From Arcticibacter eurypsychrophilus (lineage in GTDB: Bacteria > Bacteroidota > Bacteroidia > Sphingobacteriales > Sphingobacteriaceae), in NCBI RefSeq assembly GCF_001730525.1, contig NZ_MDFN01000011.1, positions 1-64,000 of the forward strand: DNA of 64,000 nucleotides, written 5' to 3'. This document shows positions 9,218 to 17,309 of this stretch, piece by piece. The translations under genes and the position numbers were made by a program. Position 1 is the first letter of the stretch; each line of letters begins with the position of its first letter. A model generated the notes under the pieces. That model saw only the letters and a program-made list of their open reading frames with translations, was not told the DNA's origin and did no database searches.

Positions 9218-10573
9218 ATGTTTAAAAAGATATTAATTGCCAATCGCGGAGAAATTGCTTTACGTATTATTCGTACGTGTAAGGAGATGGGTATTAAGAC
9301 CGTGGCTGTATATTCGACTGCAGACAGAGAAAGCTTGCATGTGCGATTTGCTGATGAGGCAGTATGTATTGGTCCTCCGGCGAGTAAAGATTCTTATCTT
9401 AACATTCCAAATATTATCTCAGCAGCTGAGTTAACGAATGCAGATGCTATTCATCCGGGCTACGGATTCCTGTCTGAGAATGCCAAGTTTTCGGCAATTT
9501 GTCGTGAATACCATATTAAATTTATTGGAGCGACTCCAGAGCAGATCAATGCGATGGGGGATAAAGCTTCAGCTAAAGAAAGTATGAAAAAGGCTGGTGT
9601 TCCAACGATACCAGGTTCTGAGGGATTATTATCCAGTGTGAAGGAAGGTATCGAGATTGCGAATATAATTGGGTATCCAATTATACTGAAAGCAACTGCC
9701 GGTGGTGGTGGACGAGGCATGCGTGTGGTTTGGAAAGATGAAGGTTTTGAAGCGGCATGGGATTCAGCGCGTATGGAATCAGGTGCAGCATTTGGGAATG
9801 ATGGTTTATATTTAGAGAAATATGTGGAAGATCCACGTCATATTGAGATCCAGATTATAGGGGACCAGTATGGAACAGTATCTCATTTATCAGAGCGTGA
9901 TTGTTCTATTCAGCGCCGCCATCAGAAATTAGTGGAGGAATCTCCTTCGCCTTTTATGACCGAGGCTCTCCGTGAAAAAATGGGAGATGCAGCTGTAAAA
10001 GGTGCTGTAGCGGTGCAATATGAAGGTGCTGGAACTATTGAGTTTTTAGTGGACAAACATCGTAATTTCTATTTCATGGAAATGAACACTCGTATTCAGG
10101 TGGAGCATCCGGTTACGGAAGAAGTGATTAATTACGATCTGATTAAAGAGCAAATTCGTGTAGCAGCAGGAGTGCCTATTTCTGGACGTAACTACTACCC
10201 TGCAATGCATGCTATAGAATGCCGTATTAATGCGGAAGATCCTGCAAAGGACTTTAGACCATCACCTGGACGGATTACCATTTTCCATTCACCGGGAGGA
10301 CATGGTGTTCGTGTAGATACCCATGTTTATGCCGGTTATCAGATTCCACCAAATTATGACTCGCTTATTGCAAAGTTAATTTGTACGGGTCAGACACGCG
10401 AAGAAGCGATTTCTACAATGGAAAGAGCGTTAAGTGAATTTGTTATTGAAGGAGTTAAAACAACTATCCCCTTTCATTGTCAACTAATGCGGGATCCAAA
10501 CTTCAGGGCTGGTAATTTTACCACTAAGTTTATGGAAACCTTCGAATATGTAGAAGAGAAAGAAGAGGATTAG
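9218..10573 (+). CDS. accC: acetyl-CoA carboxylase, biotin carboxylase subunit
   Basis: AccC carboxylates the biotin on AccB with ATP and bicarbonate. The 451-residue ATP-grasp protein begins [19 protein letters not shown] and shows the biotin-carboxylase signatures [11 protein letters not shown], the glycine-rich loop [40 protein letters not shown], and [16 protein letters not shown]. Length is as expected. The downstream tatC starts 48 bases later on the same strand. Confidence 0.97.
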   Translation: MFKKILIANRGEIALRIIRTCKEMGIKTVAVYSTADRESLHVRFADEAVCIGPPASKDSYLNIPNIISAAELTNADAIHPGYGFLSENAKFSAICREYHIKFIGATPEQINAMGDKASAKESMKKAGVPTIPGSEGLLSSVKEGIEIANIIGYPIILKATAGGGGRGMRVVWKDEGFEAAWDSARMESGAAFGNDGLYLEKYVEDPRHIEIQIIGDQYGTVSHLSERDCSIQRRHQKLVEESPSPFMTEALREKMGDAAVKGAVAVQYEGAGTIEFLVDKHRNFYFMEMNTRIQVEHPVTEEVINYDLIKEQIRVAAGVPISGRNYYPAMHAIECRINAEDPAKDFRPSPGRITIFHSPGGHGVRVDTHVYAGYQIPPNYDSLIAKLICTGQTREEAISTMERALSEFVIEGVKTTIPFHCQLMRDPNFRAGNFTTKFMETFEYVEEKEED

Positions 10574-10621
10574 AATTCGATACCAATTATCAATGATGCC
10601 AGGTTTCATGTTTAAAAGATA

Positions 10622-11488
10622 ATGAGCGAAAATAAAAGAAAGAGTTTAATTGAGTCTATAAAAGATAAAGGTAAAACGATAGAGGCTGAAATGTCTTTCT
10701 TTGATCATCTGGAGGTTTTAAGGTGGCACCTGATCCGTTCAGCTATTGCCATCGTTCTTTTTACATCGCTCTCTTTTATTTATTACGACTTCATTTTCGA
10801 TACGATCATCATGGGGCCTAAGAACCCACAGTTCTGGACGTATCGGATGATGTGTATTGTGGGAGAGAAGTTTAATCTTGGTCCTGATTTCTGTATCAAG
10901 GATATCCCCTTTAATATCATCAATACAGATATGGCGGGACAGTTTACCCTCCAGATGAACTCATCTTTACTAATCGGGTTGATATTCGGCTTTCCTTATT
11001 TGTTATATGAGATATGGCGGTTTATTAAACCGGGTTTAAATCCGAATGAAAAGAATTCAGCAAGTGGTTTTGTGTTTTATGCCAGTATGCTTTTTATATT
11101 AGGAATCCTTTTCGGCTATTATATTATAGCCCCATTATCGATAAATTTTTTAGCTAATTATACCATAAGTTCGATCATTCAGAATCAGATTACGATTGAT
11201 TCGTACCTGTCATCTGTGGCTACATTAACTTTAGGAGCAGGAATTACGTTTGAATTGCCAATCGTTATATTTGTGTTATCTAAGTTGGGTATCATGACTC
11301 CAACGTTTATGCGGGCGACAAGGCGGTATGCAGTGGTTGTTATTTTGATCATAGCAGCAGTTGTAACGCCTACACCAGATATTCTAACGATGCTTACGGT
11401 TAGTTTTCCCCTGTTTTTACTTTATGAAGTCAGTATTGGTGTTTCAGCGCGGGTAGATAAAAAGAGGAACAAGGCAATCGGCTTATAA
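10622..11488 (+). CDS. tatC: Sec-independent protein translocase TatC
   Basis: TatC is the signal-peptide-binding core of the twin-arginine translocase in the inner membrane. The 288-residue protein contains MSFFDHLEVLRWHLIRSAIA at residues 24-43, the conserved cytoplasmic N-terminal motif, and about six hydrophobic segments. FGFPYLLYEIWRFIKPGL is another family signature. A periplasmic insertion (about residues 60-100, with MMCIVGEKFNLGPDFC) is larger than in E. coli and is common in Bacteroidota. No tatA/B gene is in the window. Confidence 0.95.
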   Translation: MSENKRKSLIESIKDKGKTIEAEMSFFDHLEVLRWHLIRSAIAIVLFTSLSFIYYDFIFDTIIMGPKNPQFWTYRMMCIVGEKFNLGPDFCIKDIPFNIINTDMAGQFTLQMNSSLLIGLIFGFPYLLYEIWRFIKPGLNPNEKNSASGFVFYASMLFILGILFGYYIIAPLSINFLANYTISSIIQNQITIDSYLSSVATLTLGAGITFELPIVIFVLSKLGIMTPTFMRATRRYAVVVILIIAAVVTPTPDILTMLTVSFPLFLLYEVSIGVSARVDKKRNKAIGL

Positions 11489-11536
11489 CTGTATAAATCA
11501 TTTTTGAAATAATGTTTTTGAAACCCAACGTATAAA

Positions 11537-11959
11537 ATGACTATAGCAATCGGATCGGACCATGCAGGGTTTGAATATAAAGAGTTAGTAAAAGAATTTT
11601 TAAAGGAGTACGAGGTTAAGGATTTTGGGACATATAGTACTGCATCTGCAGACTATCCTGATTTTGCTCATGCGGTAGCTTTTGCTGTGGAAAAGGGAGA
11701 CTACACTAAGGGGATTCTGATCTGTGGGAGTGCTAATGGAGTAGCGATTACGGCGAATAAACATCAGGGTATTCGGGCAGCAATCTGTTGGACGAAGGAA
11801 ATTGCTGAACTGGCACGGTTACATAATGATGCGAATGTTTTATGTATCCCTGCGCGGTTTATATCTTTGGAGGATACAATGGCTATTGTGACGACGTTTA
11901 TAAATACGGAATTTGAAGGAGGAAGGCATGCTACCCGTGTGGGTAAAATAGCCTGTTAA
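11537..11959 (+). CDS. rpiB: ribose-5-phosphate isomerase B
   Basis: RpiB interconverts ribose-5-phosphate and ribulose-5-phosphate in the pentose phosphate pathway. The 140-residue protein shows IAIGSDHAGFEYK at the N-terminus, the active-site loop ICGSANGVAI with Cys63, NKHQGIRAAIC, and HNDANVLCIPARFI. It is the last gene of the long plus-strand run and ends at a strong terminator hairpin. Confidence 0.95.
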   Translation: MTIAIGSDHAGFEYKELVKEFLKEYEVKDFGTYSTASADYPDFAHAVAFAVEKGDYTKGILICGSANGVAITANKHQGIRAAICWTKEIAELARLHNDANVLCIPARFISLEDTMAIVTTFINTEFEGGRHATRVGKIAC

Positions 11960-11990
11960 CTGGTTCTTTTAAATGAATTGGTTGGTATAA

Positions 11991-12026
11991 AAAAAAGCTG
12001 AATCTTGTGAAAGATTCAGCTTTTTT
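11991..12026. terminator. bidirectional rho-independent terminator
   Basis: Perfect 16-base arms (11991-12006 and 12011-12026) with loop GTGA. The arms carry A6 on one side and T6 on the other, so it can end both rpiB transcription (plus) and the convergent outer-membrane gene (minus). Confidence 0.9.
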
Positions 12027-12039
12027 ATGGCTTTGTTAT

Positions 12040-12519
12040 TTAGAATGTTATTCTTACAGATAAACCTAATCCTTTCTCATCAAATTTGGAATATGGGCTA
12101 AACACCAAAGCGGGTTTCCAATCTAGTGCAAGATTTATAGGAGCATCACTGAATTTATAATCCAGACCTAAAACCCCGTCCACGCTAAATAGAAAGTCGC
12201 TGTTGTCGTTATATTTGTAATTTACATTACCAATGGTAGCACCAGCACCATAATACCATCTCAAACCGGGAAGGTCGTTAATTGGGTTATGCACTTCGTA
12301 TAAACCTGTAAGGCGGAAAAATGATCTGTCATTCTTATTATCATCTTCAAAGTTTAAGATGAAATCAAGTGCCTTGTTTTGTTGAATAAAGGTCTTATAT
12401 GTAATCCCGTTTGCCTTACCAACGCGCACACCTAGTGCATTTTTGTATTGTGCCTGAGCAGTAGTTCCGGCCAATAAAAGAACGCCGCTAATTAAAAATA
12501 ATAATAAAAACTTTTTCAT
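12040..12519 (-). CDS. small outer-membrane beta-barrel-like protein
   Basis: A 159-residue exported protein. Residues 1-23 form a signal peptide (KKFLLLFLISGVLLLAG, then TAQAQ). The mature part alternates short hydrophobic and polar stretches, with GLRWYYGAGATIG, LDYKFSDAPINLALDW and a terminal Phe (LSVRITF), consistent with an eight-stranded outer-membrane barrel. This is inference from pattern only; no specific family is recognised. It is convergent with rpiB and divergent from the FKBP genes. Confidence 0.7.
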   Translation of the reverse strand: MKKFLLLFLISGVLLLAGTTAQAQYKNALGVRVGKANGITYKTFIQQNKALDFILNFEDDNKNDRSFFRLTGLYEVHNPINDLPGLRWYYGAGATIGNVNYKYNDNSDFLFSVDGVLGLDYKFSDAPINLALDWKPALVFSPYSKFDEKGLGLSVRITF

Positions 12520-12550
12520 ACATTCATTAAATTATATTACAATGACAATA

Positions 12551-12579
12551 CTGCTGTCGGTTTGTTTGGTAGACAGCAG
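12551..12579 (-). promoter_or_regulatory. hairpin in the 5' leader of the outer-membrane gene
   Basis: Perfect 8-base GC-rich arms at 12551-12558 and 12572-12579 with a 13-base loop. The structure falls between a minus-strand TAnnTTTG element (12593-12600) and the gene start at 12519, so it would form in the mRNA leader. It may stabilise the message or act as a binding site. Confidence 0.45.
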
Positions 12580-12592
12580 AAATATGTGGTTG

Positions 12593-12600
12593 CAAAAGTA
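12593..12600 (-). promoter_or_regulatory. TAnnTTTG -7 promoter element (minus strand)
   Basis: Read on the minus strand the sequence is TACTTTTG, an exact match to TAnnTTTG. A TTG lies about 16 bases upstream as a possible -33 element. It would drive the small outer-membrane gene with a leader of about 70 bases. Confidence 0.5.
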
Positions 12601-12746
12601 TCAGTTTTTTGTTAATCAACGGATTATAAGTGTAATTCATCTTCATAAATTTTGTATTGAAGGTTGGATGCGTCATAAAAGCACGATTTATTGAAAGCTT
12701 TCTATGGAATAAAATTTAAGATAATAGGATATAAAATTTAATAATA

Positions 12747-12754
12747 TAAATTTG
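12747..12754 (+). promoter_or_regulatory. TAnnTTTG -7 promoter element
   Basis: TAAATTTG matches the -7 consensus, 43 bases before the start of the first FKBP gene. No clear -33 element is visible. Confidence 0.4.
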
Positions 12755-12797
12755 CGGCCGGAAGTCGCCAAAGTAATCATAGGGGCTAATTAATAAA

Positions 12798-13262
12798 ATG
12801 AGAAAAATACTTACGGTTGCAATATTATTCATGGTGATTATCACTTCTTGTAAAAAAGATGAGTATGATCAGGCAAAACAACTTGCGACTGACGAGAAGC
12901 TGATAAACGAATTCGTTGTTGCAAATAAGATAGAAAATGTAAAGCGGACAGAAGATGGTCTATATTACGTTATTATAGAGCCAGGTACTGGTAATGTGGT
13001 ATATAATGCAAATACAGCGATAAATGTGAAATATACAGGACGCTTACTTAACGGTTCTGTCTTTGATTCCGGTGATACTACCATTAAAAATCAGCCATTT
13101 ACTCTTGGAGAACTAATATATGGATGGCAGTTAGGGATTCCCTTGATTCAAAAAGGTGGAAAGATTAGATTGCTGGTACCATCTTACTTGGCATATGGGC
13201 AGAAAGCGGCTGGCTCTATTCCTGCTAATTCAGTATTAGACTTCGACGTTGAATTAAAGTAA
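12798..13262 (+). CDS. FKBP-type peptidyl-prolyl isomerase lipoprotein
   Basis: A 154-residue lipoprotein. The signal peptide ends in a lipobox around Cys18 (MVIITSCKKD), with charged residues directly after. The FKBP domain occupies about residues 45-154, with VKYTGRLLNGSVFDSG, IYGWQLGIPLIQKGGKIRLLVPSYLAYG and IPANSVLDFDVEL, all standard FKBP segments. It should isomerise Xaa-Pro bonds in the periplasm or at the outer membrane. The next gene encodes a related two-domain lipoprotein 57 bases downstream. Confidence 0.9.
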   Translation: MRKILTVAILFMVIITSCKKDEYDQAKQLATDEKLINEFVVANKIENVKRTEDGLYYVIIEPGTGNVVYNANTAINVKYTGRLLNGSVFDSGDTTIKNQPFTLGELIYGWQLGIPLIQKGGKIRLLVPSYLAYGQKAAGSIPANSVLDFDVELK

Positions 13263-13319
13263 GAGTTGTAAGACGTTGGTTTAAAGAAAGAGTAATATTA
13301 ATACATTGTTAAAAAATAT

Positions 13320-14210
13320 TTGATGAATTTAAATAAGAAATCCCCTTACTTCATAGTGCTGTTGTTTATAGTATTAACAGCGGCGTGTACAAAAGAGTAC
13401 GCAACCATTACAGAGGAGGATGATCAGCAGATCCAGGCCTATATCAGCACGAACGGATTAGTCATGCAGAAAAATGATACTACTGGCGTTTACTATTCAG
13501 TTACGCAAGAGAGTAAAGGTCCTGATCTTGACTACACCAAGCAGATTCCGCTGATTTATACGGTAAAATCGTTAGATGGCTCTTATACTAGTCAAGATAC
13601 GTTCGTCAATCATTACGCGTCATTTTTTGGTTATTTTGCTCCGGAAGTCTTGAAAAAAACGATCATGGCTAAGTTGAATAAGGAGGGAGGCACCATACGT
13701 GTTATTGTTCCTTCAAATCTGGCATATGGTAGAAATGGCAGTGGTCCGATTCCCGGAAATGCATGTCTAGAATACACGGTGAAAGTATTGGAAAGATCTA
13801 AGCTGAAGCAGTATGAAGAATCGGTGATTAGGACGTATCTTTCTGCCAACTCCCTTACAGGATTCGCTGAATATGATACTACAGGGATCTATTACAAGAT
13901 AAGTGAAGCCGGTACTGGTACTACTACAATAGGCCTGAATTCTACAATCATCTTTAACTATACTGGGAGACTTTTAAATAGTACTGTTTTTGAAACCAAC
14001 GATGCTGCCACTGCTGTTTTGGGTGCTTATATTCCTTCATGGCAAACTATGATACCATTGATAAAAGAGGGTGGTTCAATCCGTTTTATAGCTCCTTCCT
14101 CATATTCATATGGAATCACAGGATCTGCGGCTACTTCAGTTGGACAAGTTTCAATTCCCCCTTTTGCACCACTTGATTTTGATGTAAAGGTTACAACAGT
14201 ATCCCAATAG
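13320..14210 (+). CDS. tandem FKBP-domain lipoprotein
   Basis: A 296-residue lipoprotein (lipobox LTAACTKEY) with two FKBP-like repeats, about residues 30-158 and 168-296. The second keeps most FKBP features (FNYTGRLLNSTVFETND, WQTMIPLIKEGGSIRFIAPSSYSYG, IPPFAPLDFDVKV). The first is degenerate in its middle: the usual YTGxLxxGxxFDSS segment is replaced by IYTVKSLDGSYTSQDTF, although LRRVIVPSNLAYG-like and IPGNACLEY stretches remain (IRVIVPSNLAYG). Catalysis may thus reside only in the second. It is co-transcribed with the preceding FKBP gene and ends at a terminator hairpin. Confidence 0.85.
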   Translation: MMNLNKKSPYFIVLLFIVLTAACTKEYATITEEDDQQIQAYISTNGLVMQKNDTTGVYYSVTQESKGPDLDYTKQIPLIYTVKSLDGSYTSQDTFVNHYASFFGYFAPEVLKKTIMAKLNKEGGTIRVIVPSNLAYGRNGSGPIPGNACLEYTVKVLERSKLKQYEESVIRTYLSANSLTGFAEYDTTGIYYKISEAGTGTTTIGLNSTIIFNYTGRLLNSTVFETNDAATAVLGAYIPSWQTMIPLIKEGGSIRFIAPSSYSYGITGSAATSVGQVSIPPFAPLDFDVKVTTVSQ

Positions 14211-14225
14211 AAGAATTTTTATAAT

Positions 14226-14266
14226 AAAAAAAGGGCAGCAGATATAACATCCGCTGCCCTTTTTTT
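14226..14266. terminator. bidirectional rho-independent terminator
   Basis: Arms A7-GGGCAGC (14226-14239) and GCTGCCC-T7 (14253-14266), with an inner GAT/ATC extension after one mismatch. It separates the FKBP operon from the convergent M42 peptidase gene. Confidence 0.88.
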
Positions 14267-14301
14267 GTCCTATGAGTAATTGTAACGATTTTGCAATCGA
14301 T

Positions 14302-15414
14302 TTATTTTAATGTACGAAAGTCGTGTTCTGGATCAATAACCAGAAGTGCGTTATAAATCAAACTAATTACATTATCGACATCTTCTTTATGTACCATTTC
14401 AACTGTTGTGTGCATGTACCGGAGTGGTAAAGATATCAAAGCAGATACTACTCCATTATTTGAATAGGCGAAAGCGTCAGTATCAGTTCCTGTCCAACGA
14501 GAAGATGCTTGTCTTTGAAAAGGAATGTTATTATCCTGGGCGGTTTTAACCAACAGCTTATTGAAGTTGATTTGAACAGAAGGAGCATAGGATAAAACAG
14601 GCCCCTTCCCACAAGCCAGATCACCTTGAGCAGCCTTGCTGATCATCGGTGTTTGTGTGTCATGGGTTACGTCAGTGACAATAGCCAGTTGTGGCTTGAT
14701 ACGGTTAGCAATCATTTCTGCACCACGCAAACCTACTTCTTCCTGTACTGCATTCACGATATACAGTCCAAAGGAAAGTTCTTTCTTGTTTTCTTTCAGG
14801 AGTCTTGCAACCTCAGCAATCATAAAACCACCCACCCGGTTGTCTAATGCTCTGCCTAAATAGTAGCGGTCATTTAGAACCATGAATTCATCTTCATAGG
14901 TAATAACGCAACCTACATGAATTCCTAAAGCCTCAACTTCCTGATCAGAGATACATCCGCAATCCAGAAATATATTTTTTAAAGTAGGTGCTTCTTCTTT
15001 ATCTCCACTACGAGTATGAATAGCAGGCCAACCAAATATGGCCTTTACCAATCCTTTTTCGGTATGGATATTGACACGTTTTGAAGGGGCTATCTGATGA
15101 TCAGACCCTCCATTGCGGATCACATAAATTAATCCTTCTTTACTGATGTAATTGACAAACCAGGAGATTTCATCTGCATGTGCCTCAATGACTACTTTAA
15201 ATTCCGCTTCTGGATTGATAATAGCTACCGCTGTGCCATAATTGTCGACAAAGTGGGTATCTGTATAAGGTTTGATATAATCTAACCATAAGCGCTGACC
15301 TTCCCACTCAAATCCTGTTGGAGAGGGGTTGTTGATATAATTTTCTAAAAATTGTAGTGACTGCTCGGTTACCACTGGAATATGTACTATCTTTTTATCT
15401 TCATCCATAATCAT
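14302..15414 (-). CDS. M42 family metallopeptidase (aminopeptidase/endoglucanase-like)
   Basis: A 370-residue di-zinc aminopeptidase of the M42 family. Metal and catalytic motifs are visible in order: AHADEISWFV (first His, Asp), DNRVGGFM (bridging Asp), the catalytic glutamates in VQEEVGLRGAE, VTDVTHD (Asp ligand) and RYMHTTVEMVHKED (last His). M42 enzymes trim peptides in the cytoplasm. There are two start options 6 bases apart (15414 and 15408). It lies downstream of the GNAT gene on the same strand, 50 bases away. Confidence 0.92.
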   Translation of the reverse strand: MIMDEDKKIVHIPVVTEQSLQFLENYINNPSPTGFEWEGQRLWLDYIKPYTDTHFVDNYGTAVAIINPEAEFKVVIEAHADEISWFVNYISKEGLIYVIRNGGSDHQIAPSKRVNIHTEKGLVKAIFGWPAIHTRSGDKEEAPTLKNIFLDCGCISDQEVEALGIHVGCVITYEDEFMVLNDRYYLGRALDNRVGGFMIAEVARLLKENKKELSFGLYIVNAVQEEVGLRGAEMIANRIKPQLAIVTDVTHDTQTPMISKAAQGDLACGKGPVLSYAPSVQINFNKLLVKTAQDNNIPFQRQASSRWTGTDTDAFAYSNNGVVSALISLPLRYMHTTVEMVHKEDVDNVISLIYNALLVIDPEHDFRTLK

Positions 15415-15464
15415 GTCTTTATTGCTGGCAAAATTAGTTAATTGAAATTAGGCAGCAGATTTTT

Positions 15465-15872
15465 CTATAAAAACAACTCTGCTATTACAAAGTCGTACCC
15501 ATCCTGATGATAAGTCTGATTGGTTTCTTTGAATCCAAACTGGGTGTAAAAGCCTAATGCATTTACCCGGGCATTACACCATACGCGGGTGATCTGTTGA
15601 ACCTTACTATATTCGAGGATATGACTTAGTAATTGTTTTCCATATCCTTTGCCTTGCTCTTTTTGAAGGGTAGCAAATTTCCTGAATTGCATGTCATTTT
15701 CCTTTTTAAATAAAGAAACGACAGAAACGAGCTGATGGGCTTGGTCAAATGCTCCCAGATGAATACCCTCATGGTCATGTGGTAAAGTGAGCTCTTCTAA
15801 TGTCTGATCAGGATACATAACTATTTGTCTGATGGGAAGCACTTGCTCAATAGTAATTTCTTTAATAATCAT
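15465..15872 (-). CDS. GNAT family N-acetyltransferase
   Basis: A 135-residue single-domain GNAT protein. The acetyl-CoA-binding motif is LQKEQGKGYGKQLLSHIL (Q/RxxGxG/A), preceded by the beta4 region FRKFATL and followed by RVWCNARVNALGFYTQFGFKE, the usual C-terminal half. Substrate is unknown. The start region is unusual: 21 bases around the ATG are an exact copy of the 3' end of the upstream truA gene, so the translation start lies within a duplicated segment. Of the possible starts, 15872 preserves the family N-terminus (MIIKEITIEQ). Confidence 0.88.
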   Translation of the reverse strand: MIIKEITIEQVLPIRQIVMYPDQTLEELTLPHDHEGIHLGAFDQAHQLVSVVSLFKKENDMQFRKFATLQKEQGKGYGKQLLSHILEYSKVQQITRVWCNARVNALGFYTQFGFKETNQTYHQDGYDFVIAELFL

Positions 15873-15936
15873 TGATGTATGCAGGTTGAATAATCATCGC
15901 TGAAAGGGTATTAAGTTTAATAATCATTGATGTATG
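15861..15936. repeat. 21-bp exact direct repeat across the truA/GNAT junction
   Basis: Copies at 15861-15881 and 15916-15936 are identical over 21 bases, with a third partial match (AATAATCAT) near 15889. One copy contains the truA stop codon; the other contains the GNAT start codon. The 55-base period suggests a local duplication or the scar of an insertion. Confidence 0.85.
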
Positions 15937-16675
15937 GATATTTTACTTCAGTAAGATACAATCCGCAGGCAGGCACAGAGCTGCCGGCGTTTGAACGATC
16001 TTTACTTTTAATGACATCGTGAATGTGCTCGGGACTATCAAGACCTTTGCCTATCGGAACTAACGTCCCCACAATTGCCCTGACCATGTTTCTTAAAAAG
16101 CGATCTGCTGAAATGGTAAATTTTAATCCGGTTTGATGTGCTGTCCATTCAGCCTTAATTATCTTGCAATTATTCGTGAAGACCTGTGTATTGGATTTAC
16201 TAAACGACGTAAAATCGGTATAATTGAGCATCTCTGCAGCCGCCTGATTCATTAGGTTGATGTCGAGCCGGTCAAATAGAAGCCATGAGCGGTTATGCAA
16301 AAACGGATCTTTGTGATGATGGATCAGGTATTCGTAAGAGCGCAGGGTAGCATCATAACGGGCGTGTGCCCGATCATCCACTGGAATAAGTTTTTTAATG
16401 GCGATCTCATAAGGTAAAAGGGAGTTTAAACTTTTAAGAAATCGGGCACTTAACAGGTCATGCTGATGCGAGTGGTCGATTACATCAAAATGAGCATAGA
16501 ACTCTCTGGCATGAACGCCTGCATCGGTACGTCCGCAACCTAGCGTGTCTATTTTTTGGCGAAGTATGATGGATAATGCCTTATCCAGTATTTCTTGTAC
16601 CGTAGTAGCATTTGGCTGGGTTTGCCATCCATGGAAGGGGTTGCCATTATAGGCTAGTTGAACAAAGTAACGCAT
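15917..16675 (-). CDS. truA: tRNA pseudouridine(38-40) synthase TruA
   Basis: TruA converts uridines 38-40 of the tRNA anticodon arm to pseudouridine. The protein begins MRYFVQLAYNGNPFHGWQTQ, the family N-terminus, and has the catalytic aspartate Asp51 in CGRTDAGVHA. DFTSFSKSN and RFLRNMVRAIVG are further signatures. The open frame runs 32 codons further upstream to 16771, but that extension would overlap the divergent DUF4293 gene and lacks family similarity, so the ATG at 16675 (252 residues) is chosen. Its 3' end is duplicated at the GNAT start. Confidence 0.94.
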   Translation of the reverse strand: MRYFVQLAYNGNPFHGWQTQPNATTVQEILDKALSIILRQKIDTLGCGRTDAGVHAREFYAHFDVIDHSHQHDLLSARFLKSLNSLLPYEIAIKKLIPVDDRAHARYDATLRSYEYLIHHHKDPFLHNRSWLLFDRLDINLMNQAAAEMLNYTDFTSFSKSNTQVFTNNCKIIKAEWTAHQTGLKFTISADRFLRNMVRAIVGTLVPIGKGLDSPEHIHDVIKSKDRSNAGSSVPACGLYLTEVKYPYINDY

Positions 16676-16728
16676 ATTCAATTTCAAAATTAATAAATCC
16701 GGCTCTTCATCCTGAAAAAATAAATATG

Positions 16729-16736
16729 TAATTTTG
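16729..16736 (+). promoter_or_regulatory. TAnnTTTG -7 promoter element
   Basis: TAATTTTG matches the -7 consensus, 17 bases before the ATG of the DUF4293 gene, implying a leader of only about ten bases. Confidence 0.45.
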
Positions 16737-16753
16737 GTTAGATATTTATTTAT

Positions 16754-17221
16754 ATGCTTCAACGGATACAAACCTTATGGTTGTTTTTGTCAACCACGAT
16801 GATCTTTGCCTTGTTTTTATTCCCTTATCTGCAAATTTTCAATGCGATGGGGACGCCTAAAGTTATAAAAGTGACTGGTGTTTATGAGAATGTTGGTGGG
16901 CAAATTGTAAAAACAGCTGATTTTACATTAATAACTATTGTAACTGTTTTATTGGCTTTACTGCCTTTCGTTGTTATTTTTTTGTATAAAGAAAGGAAGC
17001 GTCAAATTATATTATGCTATGTCACCATTGCTTTAATTGTGGCCTATAGTTTCTGGCTGGCATCTACAGCACAACAGGTTTTAGGTGATTTGAGATTGCA
17101 ATTTCAGAATTATGGCTTAGGAATTATCTTTTTGCCTCTATCTATTTTCTTTATTATTATGGCTTTAAGAGGAATCAGGAGTGATATTAGGCTGTTAAAA
17201 TCCGCCGAACGTCTAAGATAG
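16754..17221 (+). CDS. DUF4293 membrane protein
   Basis: A 155-residue integral membrane protein of the DUF4293 family, found widely in Bacteroidota. It starts MLQRIQTLWLFLS and has four hydrophobic segments (about residues 8-28, 52-77, 83-103, 119-139) with short loops and a charged C-terminus (RSDIRLLKSAERLR). Function is unknown. It is divergent from truA and precedes the DEAD-box helicase gene by 88 bases, which carries its own promoter-like element. Confidence 0.85.
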   Translation: MLQRIQTLWLFLSTTMIFALFLFPYLQIFNAMGTPKVIKVTGVYENVGGQIVKTADFTLITIVTVLLALLPFVVIFLYKERKRQIILCYVTIALIVAYSFWLASTAQQVLGDLRLQFQNYGLGIIFLPLSIFFIIMALRGIRSDIRLLKSAERLR

Positions 17222-17263
17222 CATGTATTCGCATGTTTAAACGGATTTTGCCGATAATTTTGT

Positions 17264-17271
17264 TACCTTTG
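17264..17271 (+). promoter_or_regulatory. TAnnTTTG -7 promoter element
   Basis: TACCTTTG, followed by GCAGAATA, matches the -7 consensus 38 bases before the helicase start. No convincing -33 element at the usual spacing. Confidence 0.5.
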
Positions 17272-17309
17272 CAGAATACCGTCAATACAGTCGGTTTTTT
17301 ATTGTTATC

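Noticed and set aside
16676-16771. 32-residue N-terminal extension of TruA
   Set aside because: Overlaps the start of the divergent DUF4293 gene and lacks family similarity.
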